A DNA stretch of 11,550 bases from Opitutia bacterium (GTDB lineage Bacteria > Verrucomicrobiota > Verrucomicrobiia > Opitutales > Seribacteraceae), in assembly GCA_018646565.1 (NCBI GenBank), contig JABGUO010000239.1, positions 1-11,550 on the forward strand. The letters run 5' to 3'. Positions within the stretch are counted from its first letter, which is position 1. Each line of letters starts with the position of its first letter. Under the pieces are notes generated by a model, which saw nothing but the letters and a program-made list of their open reading frames with translations, made no database searches and was not told the origin of the DNA. Made by a program: the position numbers and the translations under genes. Positions 6,213 through 11,550 of the stretch are shown here, one piece after another.

Positions 6213-9200
6213 CCTTTAGTAATCGTTTCGTCGAGATTGAGCAGTGCATTAGCCACGAAAAACCAAGCCCCCACTTCGTTGGAGTCAAGCTTGGCAGGAA
6301 TCTTAATGTCAGGTGCTTGGCTCAACAAATCCTTGGAAAGGGAACGATCGGACAGCAGCCGATCGCCCTGTTCCCGTAAAAGATCAAGAAGTATTTCCGT
6401 CTCTCCGTCAGTGGGGTCGCGAGAGAGAGCTCGGCGAAAAGCATGAACCATTCGATCAGTGGTCGACTGACCTGTGGTTTTCTCCAATATGGAAACCGCA
6501 AAGCCAAGTGCCATCTCAACATAGGCTTGATCATTCAACAAAGTAAGTGCCTGCAAAGGAGTATTCGTACGGCTCCGCTTGGGATGACATGTGGAACGAT
6601 CGGGCCCGTCAAAATTAACAAAACTTGCATAGGGGGCAGCCCTTCTCCAAATGACATAGATTCCACGTCGAAAGCGATCCTCAGTTTTGGCGGCTATGTA
6701 TTTGGGTTCGTTTCGACCAGTCTGTCTCCATAACCCATCCGGTTGGGGAGGATAGATGGGAGGGCCGCCCATTTTATCGCTTAATAAACCTGCAATCTGT
6801 AATCCGTTATCGCGAATCATTTCCGCAGTCATACGGAATCGGGGACCACGAAGAAAAAACCGGTTATTGGCATCTCTCTCCAACATTGAAGTAGTTACCC
6901 GCGAACTTTGCCCATAAGTGCCACTGAGAGCAATCAACTTGTGAATGTGTTTCATCGACCAGTCGTTCTCCATTAATTCGACTGCCAACCAGTCCAGTAA
7001 TTCCGGATGTGTGGAGGGCTCGCTTTGGGAACCAAAATCCTCTTCGGTCGATACAATTCCTGCCCCGAAGAACTGCCCCCACCAACGATTCACCACCACC
7101 CGTGCAGTCAAAGGGTTTTCAGGATCGACCAACCACTTGGCCAATCCAAGCCGATTTTTGGGCCATTCCGGCTTCCAATCATTAAGCACTTGGGGAACAT
7201 CCGCTTGCACCTTTTGCTTCGGTGAAAGATAATTCCCCCGGGCCATGACATGGGTATCACGCTTTTCATCCATTTCCACCATCACCAGTGTGGAGGGTGG
7301 AGTAACTTTCTTTAGTGATTTCTCAAGATCCTCGACTTTCTTTTGGAGAGACAAAAGTTTTGGATTTTCCTGATCAAAGATCACCCGCAATTCCTTCTCT
7401 TCTTTTCCATTCCTTTTCTCCTTCGCCAATAATTCATGCAGTCTCTTTTTATCCGCTTCACTTTTCTTCACTCCATCCGTTGAAAGAGAGAAGCGTGGAC
7501 GCCCCACATTGCGCCCTCCCCCGTATAGATGTTTCATTTCTATATGTAATTTGGAATCCTCACTCAGTACCAGAGGCTCAGCAAATTCCGCTTGAACCCA
7601 GTGTGCTATTCCAAACTCGGGTGCAATCGCCCAGCCGTTACGCGTATCCAAATTCCCATCAAATAATTGCTCAGGTAAAAATCCAGCCTGATTAAAATCT
7701 GCAATCACTCGGCCAAATCCTAGCGGTTTAGATGAACCTTCCAACTTGATGATCATTTCAGTAAGCACGAAATTGGGATTGGCATTAGTTGTATTTCGTC
7801 CCGGTCCATTTTGTTTCATCGATTTGTGCAGCAGAGTCTCCATTTGAAATGAGTTCCAGATCCCCGCAGGTATAGTTACTTCAATTTGGTAAGTCGACTT
7901 GTTCCCGGATTTCCCTTCTGCCAATAAACTTCCACCCTTAACGATTCGTAGAATCTCACCACCATCAGAACCCGCCCTTACAGGTGTAAGCACCTGCCAC
8001 TCGATTTCTTTCGTAACAACTTCACCCGATTGTGGTTGAATCCATTCCTTATACTTGCCATCCGCTTCCTTTTGGAGACTGACAAGTTTTTCCTTTTCTT
8101 CCTTGAGCTGGGCACGAATCAAATCTCTTTCCTTTTGTTTTTCAGGAGAAAGAGGAAGTTCCATCTTGGGTCCCCAAAAGTTAAAAGATACCCCTTTTCC
8201 ACTCTTGTTTTCGACCTCCAATGGGGTGTTATTAAAGAATGCAAACATTTGAAAATACTCTTCCTGCGAGAAGGGATCGTATTTATGACTGTGGCACTGG
8301 GCACATTCCATTGTGGTTCCCAACCAGGTCGTACCGGTGGCGTTGACCCGATCGATCACTTGATTTACCCGGTTTTCCTCGGGGTGTACCCCGGCTTCCA
8401 CATTACAGGTGGGGGTACGGTGAAAACCGGTGGCAATCTTCTGATCAATCGTCGCATTGGGAAGCAAATCCCCTGCGATTTGTTCTATAGTAAACTGATC
8501 AAAAGGCATATCCCCATTGATTGCATTGATCACCCAATCCCGAAATGCCCAACTGTCTCGTAACTGATCAGCTTGGAAACCATTGGAGTCAGCATACCTG
8601 GCCAAGTCTAACCACTGGCGTGCCCAATGTTCTCCATATCGAGGAGAAGCCAAAAGACGATCCACCACTCTTTCCCTGGCTTGGGGAGATTCGTCCTGAA
8701 TGAATTTTTCATATTCCTCCAGCGTTGGGGGCAACCCGGTCAGACCCAGGCTTACTCGACGAATCCATTTTTTCTCCATCTCTGGTTCACTTGGTATCCA
8801 TCCCTTATCTTCAAGTTTAGAGAGGATGAAAGCATCGATCGGAGTTTTTATAAAATCCTGTGAATTAAACTCTGGTAGTTTAGGTAGTTCAGGCACAACA
8901 TAAGCCCAGTGCTTAGCGTACTGGGCACCAGATACAACCCAATTTCTAAGGATTTCGACCTGTTCAGGCTTAAGGGCATCTCCCTTAGGAGGCATTCTAT
9001 CGTCCAAATCCGTAGAAACCACCCGATGGAGAATCTCACTTTCTTCTAAGTCATTGGGGACGACGGCTGGAAGCCCAGACTTCCCCCCCTTGTAGGCAAA
9101 CTCAGCAAAGTCTAATCGCAAGCCACCCTGCGGATCATCCAGTCCGTGACAGGCAAAACAATGTTCAGATAAGATCGGACGAATTTGCCTATTAAAGTCA

Positions 9201-9265
9201 ATTTTGGCCGACAGCAAGGAGGCAATGAATAGGAGTACAAACCAACTTTGTTTTAATTTTATCAA
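6209..9265 (-). CDS. Planctomycete cytochrome C-type protein (PSCyt1-DUF1549-DUF1553)
   Basis: This large exported protein (1018 residues) has a signal peptide ([20 protein letters not shown]). Next comes a PSCyt1 haem domain with CFACH (Cys36, Cys39, His40) and the probable distal-ligand loop MPPKG (Met91). DUF1549 (PSCyt2) follows at about 140-350, with [13 protein letters not shown] (169-181), [18 protein letters not shown] (207-224) and a second CAQCH motif (321-325). Residues 375-405 are a Lys/Glu coiled-coil stretch, and about 420-600 look like the beta-rich insert seen in many members ([14 protein letters not shown], then an [15 protein letters not shown] strand). A second short coiled coil lies at 600-655. 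DUF1553 fills about 700-990, with [18 protein letters not shown] (717-734) and [19 protein letters not shown] (897-915). The start codon is TTG at 9265, supported by the signal peptide; no in-frame ATG lies between it and the upstream stop. It is probably a periplasmic electron-transfer or sugar-processing component, with the substrate unknown. Confidence 0.95.
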   Translation of the reverse strand: MIKLKQSWFVLLFIASLLSAKIDFNRQIRPILSEHCFACHGLDDPQGGLRLDFAEFAYKGGKSGLPAVVPNDLEESEILHRVVSTDLDDRMPPKGDALKPEQVEILRNWVVSGAQYAKHWAYVVPELPKLPEFNSQDFIKTPIDAFILSKLEDKGWIPSEPEMEKKWIRRVSLGLTGLPPTLEEYEKFIQDESPQARERVVDRLLASPRYGEHWARQWLDLARYADSNGFQADQLRDSWAFRDWVINAINGDMPFDQFTIEQIAGDLLPNATIDQKIATGFHRTPTCNVEAGVHPEENRVNQVIDRVNATGTTWLGTTMECAQCHSHKYDPFSQEEYFQMFAFFNNTPLEVENKSGKGVSFNFWGPKMELPLSPEKQKERDLIRAQLKEEKEKLVSLQKEADGKYKEWIQPQSGEVVTKEIEWQVLTPVRAGSDGGEILRIVKGGSLLAEGKSGNKSTYQIEVTIPAGIWNSFQMETLLHKSMKQNGPGRNTTNANPNFVLTEMIIKLEGSSKPLGFGRVIADFNQAGFLPEQLFDGNLDTRNGWAIAPEFGIAHWVQAEFAEPLVLSEDSKLHIEMKHLYGGGRNVGRPRFSLSTDGVKKSEADKKRLHELLAKEKRNGKEEKELRVIFDQENPKLLSLQKKVEDLEKSLKKVTPPSTLVMVEMDEKRDTHVMARGNYLSPKQKVQADVPQVLNDWKPEWPKNRLGLAKWLVDPENPLTARVVVNRWWGQFFGAGIVSTEEDFGSQSEPSTHPELLDWLAVELMENDWSMKHIHKLIALSGTYGQSSRVTTSMLERDANNRFFLRGPRFRMTAEMIRDNGLQIAGLLSDKMGGPPIYPPQPDGLWRQTGRNEPKYIAAKTEDRFRRGIYVIWRRAAPYASFVNFDGPDRSTCHPKRSRTNTPLQALTLLNDQAYVEMALGFAVSILEKTTGQSTTDRMVHAFRRALSRDPTDGETEILLDLLREQGDRLLSDRSLSKDLLSQAPDIKIPAKLDSNEVGAWFFVANALLNLDETITKG

Positions 9266-9323
9266 TATATAATGTCTCGGGAACCTAAATTATTTCCAAA
9301 AAAACAGGGGGAAAGAAATAAAC

Positions 9324-10646
9324 TTATTGAGGAGAAGAACCTGGGGGACCGCTTCTTGGACGACGACCACCCCCATCACCCGGATTTTCATTCTGCTGAG
9401 GCTGACCACTTGCTTCCGCTTCTTTCTGCTGGGCAACCCGTTCGGCAACTCTTTTTACTTCAGTAACTGTTCTTTCCTTTCGCTCCTCGTTTACGATGGC
9501 TTCAGCCCAAGTCATAGCGACTTCAGGGTCTTTGCGGACCACTTCACGGACGAAACGCTGGATTGGTTCATCCATTAGTTCGCCGGATGGAAATTGATTC
9601 AGCCAATCAGCGGTGGCAGTAGGGTCTTTCCGTGCCCATTGGGTTACTACCTCCTCCATACTTTCCGACCGTGCCTCTCCTTCAGGCATATTGGCAACCC
9701 ACTGGGCTGCATCAACAGGATTTTTACGCGCCCAAATCTCGGCCACATCTTCACTCACTGCGGCCTTCACCTGAGACTCCTCCATTTCATCAACCCACTC
9801 GACTGCGCGTCCGAGATCCTCGCGGGCAATCTTTTCCCCAATTTCCCGGTATGCGAAATTTTGCAAAGATCCTTCCGGCAGGTTTTCCGCCCAGTTCATG
9901 GAAATATCCTCTCCTTTTTTCCAAGTCTGCTCAAATAAAATAGATGCGGCACGACCCCGAACCCGACCGTAGGGTAATTCAGACATTAAATCCGTGGCGC
10001 CGACTAAATTATCTTCTGCCATTCCACTTATTATTCCCACAAAATAAGGGTTTTCACTCCCTTCCCCTCCATCAAAATTCTCCCTTGCCCATGCAATTGC
10101 CTCATCTGAATTCTTTCTGGCCCATGAGTCCATAATTGAACTAGATCCAATCCGTTGTTCAAAACCATCCAAACTTTTTACCCATTTCATCGCACCCTGT
10201 GGATTAACCTGTGCCCAGCTAAATGTAAGCAGCCTCAATTCGCTGAAACGACTCGGTCCTTCGGGGAGTTTGTCATACGCTTCTATTGCACTGGCAATAT
10301 TATCCTCGGTCGGATTTTTAAGCAGCTCGGCAAATGCCTGCATTCGAACAACAGGGTTTCCAGATTTCAGTCGATCCGCAATCGAATCTCGTGATTCGGT
10401 CTCAACTTCTTGATTGGGAACAATATTGCTCTCCTGAACTGGACCTTCATTGGAAACCGAAGCCTTTCCCATATTTGAAAGGGTGCCAACTACTAGAGTA
10501 TCTGGTTTTGTTGTCGAATTGCTCGAATCAGTCACTTCGGATCGATTTGCAAATAAACGATCACTTTCCATTTTCTGACTCAGTCCATACCAATAAGAAA
10601 TTGCTATGGTAAAAAGCCATACGAATACGAGTAGTAGTTTATTCAT
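9324..10646 (-). CDS. Membrane-anchored alpha-solenoid with eight roughly 32-residue WA-x-K-[ND]-P repeats
   Basis: This 440-residue protein has no named family that I can assign with confidence. An N-terminal hydrophobic segment (residues 3-20) acts as a signal anchor or uncleaved signal. It is followed by a Ser/Thr/Asn/Glu-rich linker to about residue 88. From roughly 130 to 400 there are eight repeats anchored on W-A-x-x-[ND]-P-x-x-A-x-x-W, with the first W position near 144, 175, 209, 241, 273, 305, 337 and 369. The last five are spaced exactly 32 residues. The clearest copies are WARKNPVDAAQW (305-316) and WARKDPTATADW (337-348), and linkers such as LPEGSLQNFAYREI and MPEGEARSESMEEV join them. 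This is a helix-helix solenoid expected to bind other proteins. The tail (about 415-440) is Gly/Pro/Arg-rich and disordered. I know similar repeats mainly from Verrucomicrobiota. It lies 4 bases after the DUF423 gene and 58 bases before the cytochrome gene, so it may be part of the same transcript. Binding partners are unknown. Confidence 0.85.
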   Translation of the reverse strand: MNKLLLVFVWLFTIAISYWYGLSQKMESDRLFANRSEVTDSSNSTTKPDTLVVGTLSNMGKASVSNEGPVQESNIVPNQEVETESRDSIADRLKSGNPVVRMQAFAELLKNPTEDNIASAIEAYDKLPEGPSRFSELRLLTFSWAQVNPQGAMKWVKSLDGFEQRIGSSSIMDSWARKNSDEAIAWARENFDGGEGSENPYFVGIISGMAEDNLVGATDLMSELPYGRVRGRAASILFEQTWKKGEDISMNWAENLPEGSLQNFAYREIGEKIAREDLGRAVEWVDEMEESQVKAAVSEDVAEIWARKNPVDAAQWVANMPEGEARSESMEEVVTQWARKDPTATADWLNQFPSGELMDEPIQRFVREVVRKDPEVAMTWAEAIVNEERKERTVTEVKRVAERVAQQKEAEASGQPQQNENPGDGGGRRPRSGPPGSSPQ

Positions 10647-10650
10647 AATT

Positions 10651-11076
10651 CTAATTTTGCCCGGTTTTGTGACTGGATATGATTCTGGAAACGGAATGCA
10701 CCGAAATCAAGCTCCAAGCGAGAAAAAAACAGATTCCACCTATTGGGGTTAAGCGGGAAAGTTCGGAATATCCTCCTATAATTCGAAGATAAATTGGGAA
10801 TGAAAAAAGAAAAATTCCAAGAACTAAAAATATTGCCGATACCACAAGCAAAACCGGACGAGTTCCACTCGAAACCATAAAAAGCACCAGGAATATCAGA
10901 AAGAGAGCATGAAACAGTTGAAAGTTGGTGGCATAATTAAAAGAAAATCGATCCCTTGGTGTTGCAACAAATAAATACTCTAAACCATGCGCACCCCATG
11001 CACTAATAAGAACTGAAGTGCCGCCCAAAACTCCCCCCAAGAAGAGGAAGAACCATAACCAATTATTACCTTTCAT
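10651..11076 (-). CDS. DUF423 (YgdD-type) small integral membrane protein
   Basis: This 141-residue protein has four hydrophobic segments at about 8-28, 55-70, 74-98 and 112-128. It matches the DUF423 pattern: GGVLGGTSVLISAWGAHGLEYLF, split here by the family's AHGL motif at 29-32; FQLFHALFLIFLVLF (the HAL segment); LGIFLFSFPIYLRIIGG (FS.PIY segment); and LTPIGGICFFLAW (the TPIGG motif). DUF423 proteins lie in the inner membrane of many bacteria and have no settled function. The gene starts the minus-strand cluster, with only 4 bases before the solenoid gene. A weak GGAA lies 6 bases before its ATG, the nearest thing to a ribosome binding site in this cluster. Its 5' region is shared with the divergent cupin gene (46 bases). 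Confidence 0.9.
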   Translation of the reverse strand: MKGNNWLWFFLFLGGVLGGTSVLISAWGAHGLEYLFVATPRDRFSFNYATNFQLFHALFLIFLVLFMVSSGTRPVLLVVSAIFLVLGIFLFSFPIYLRIIGGYSELSRLTPIGGICFFLAWSLISVHSVSRIISSHKTGQN

Positions 11077-11122
11077 ATTATTTCCGTTCGCACAAAGCTG
11101 ATAGTGACCTTATCTAAAGCAT

Positions 11123-11473
11123 ATGAACGAAGTAAAGAACTACCAAGTTGCAGACTTTTCTTCAATCCCATCACAACCTTGCCCGTGTGGAGAAACAAAA
11201 AGAGCATTTCTAGATGATCCCGAACAAACCGCTACTATTCACATCGTGACTATTTCCGAAAAGAGCAGAATGCATTACCATAAAAAAATAACTGAAATTT
11301 ATAATGTTTTGGAGGGGAATGGAATTTTGGAAATTGATCACGATAAAATTAAACTTAAAAAAGGAACCTTTGTTTTGATGAAGCCCGGATGCCGGCACCG
11401 TGCAATTGGGAATCTAACTTTTATCAATGTGCCCATTCCCGCATTTGATATAAACGACGAATGGTTCGATTAA
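11123..11473 (+). CDS. Small single-domain cupin protein with an N-terminal CPCG motif
   Basis: The product is a 116-residue cytoplasmic cupin; no signal peptide is seen. Residues 36-106 form the cupin_2 barrel. Motif 1 is HYHKKITEIYNVLEG, which places likely metal ligands at His51, His53 and Glu58. Motif 2 is KPGCRHRAIGN with His92. An N-terminal CPCGETKRAF segment (20-29) and a terminal DINDEWFD complete the protein. I recognise both ends as shared by a group of small cupins in Planctomycetota, Verrucomicrobiota and related bacteria. CPCG adds two cysteines that could bind metal or act in redox chemistry. Cupins of this size include sugar isomerases, dioxygenases and sensors, and nothing here selects among them. 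It is read away from the DUF423 cluster from a 46-base divergent gap and has no clear Shine-Dalgarno sequence, so its link to the rest of the locus is uncertain. Confidence 0.92.
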   Translation: MNEVKNYQVADFSSIPSQPCPCGETKRAFLDDPEQTATIHIVTISEKSRMHYHKKITEIYNVLEGNGILEIDHDKIKLKKGTFVLMKPGCRHRAIGNLTFINVPIPAFDINDEWFD

Positions 11474-11477
11474 TTGG

Positions 11478-11550
11478 CTAAAGGTTCATCCCCAAACGGG
11501 CTAGCAACTTTGTCATCACCAAATAAAGAATAACCGTTAACAAAATCCCA
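11478..11550 (-). CDS. Possible 3' end of a minus-strand gene entering from the right edge
   Basis: Two minus-strand frames are open from the right edge. One gives GILLTVILYLVMTKLLARLG followed by MNL and a stop at 11478-11480, and reads like the last transmembrane helix of a membrane protein. The other gives a polar end, YSLFGDDKVASPFGDEPLAN, with a stop at 11470-11472 that overlaps the cupin stop codon. The third frame has an early stop. I favour the hydrophobic frame slightly because of its long uninterrupted apolar run, but 24-26 codons cannot settle it. Either way the gene would converge on the cupin gene with almost no spacer. Confidence 0.3.
   Translation of the reverse strand, partial: GILLTVILYLVMTKLLARLGMNL

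Noticed and set aside
9266..9323. Possible terminator or promoter in the 58-base gap between the solenoid and cytochrome genes
   Set aside because: A T-run exists on the minus strand but no stem precedes it, and no convincing -35/-10 pair is visible. Whether transcription continues through cannot be decided.
11081..11122. Candidate promoter TTCGCA / TATCTA before the cupin gene, which would imply a leaderless transcript
   Set aside because: The -10 box matches only the first three consensus bases and the spacer is 18, so the evidence is too weak.
1..11550. CRISPR array, tRNA, IS element, toxin-antitoxin or defence genes
   Set aside because: I saw no regularly spaced direct DNA repeats, cloverleaf, transposase, integrase or defence-type domain on either strand.

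Overview
The window looks like chromosomal DNA from a member of the PVC group, most likely Verrucomicrobiota and probably marine. The main evidence is the paired DUF1549/DUF1553 'planctomycete cytochrome' protein and DUF1501 protein, an N-terminally exported sulfatase, a secreted DUF1080 protein, and an alpha-solenoid with a 32-residue WA-x-K-[ND]-P repeat of the kind I associate with Verrucomicrobiota. Placement below phylum level is not possible from the sequence alone. Almost every gene lacks a recognisable Shine-Dalgarno sequence, and most products carry an export signal. I found no tRNA, rRNA, CRISPR array, insertion sequence, integrase or attachment site.

Left block, minus strand, positions 1-3250: four genes run in the same direction with gaps of 38, 40 and 50 bases and probably form one transcript. 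In transcription order they are a secreted coiled-coil protein with a Cys/Lys-rich tail (3250-2417), a second secreted, highly charged coiled-coil protein with a His-rich tail (2378-1452), a secreted DUF1080 (3-keto-disaccharide hydrolase-type) protein (1411-626), and an exported PQQ-type beta-propeller protein that runs off the left edge (575-<1). The two coiled-coil proteins share a short helical repeat: five copies in one, one copy in the other.

Middle and right blocks: a 111-base divergent region (3251-3361) separates the left block from a sulfatase with a complete catalytic site (3362-4768, plus strand). The sulfatase converges, with only 7 bases between stop codons, on a minus-strand cluster read from the right: DUF423 membrane protein (11076-10651), anchored repeat solenoid (10646-9324), DUF1549/DUF1553 cytochrome-like protein (9265-6209, TTG start) and DUF1501 protein (6212-4776, ATGA overlap). 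A small cupin gene (11123-11473, plus strand) diverges from the DUF423 gene, and the last 70-80 bases probably hold the 3' end of another minus-strand gene.

Working together (inference): the sulfatase, DUF1080 protein, PQQ propeller and cytochrome/DUF1501 pair fit an envelope-located system for processing sulfated polysaccharide, with electrons or sugars handled outside the cytoplasm. The parts that standard families do not explain are the two coiled-coil proteins and the solenoid. I do not see a clearly new defence, mobile or RNA-guided system here.
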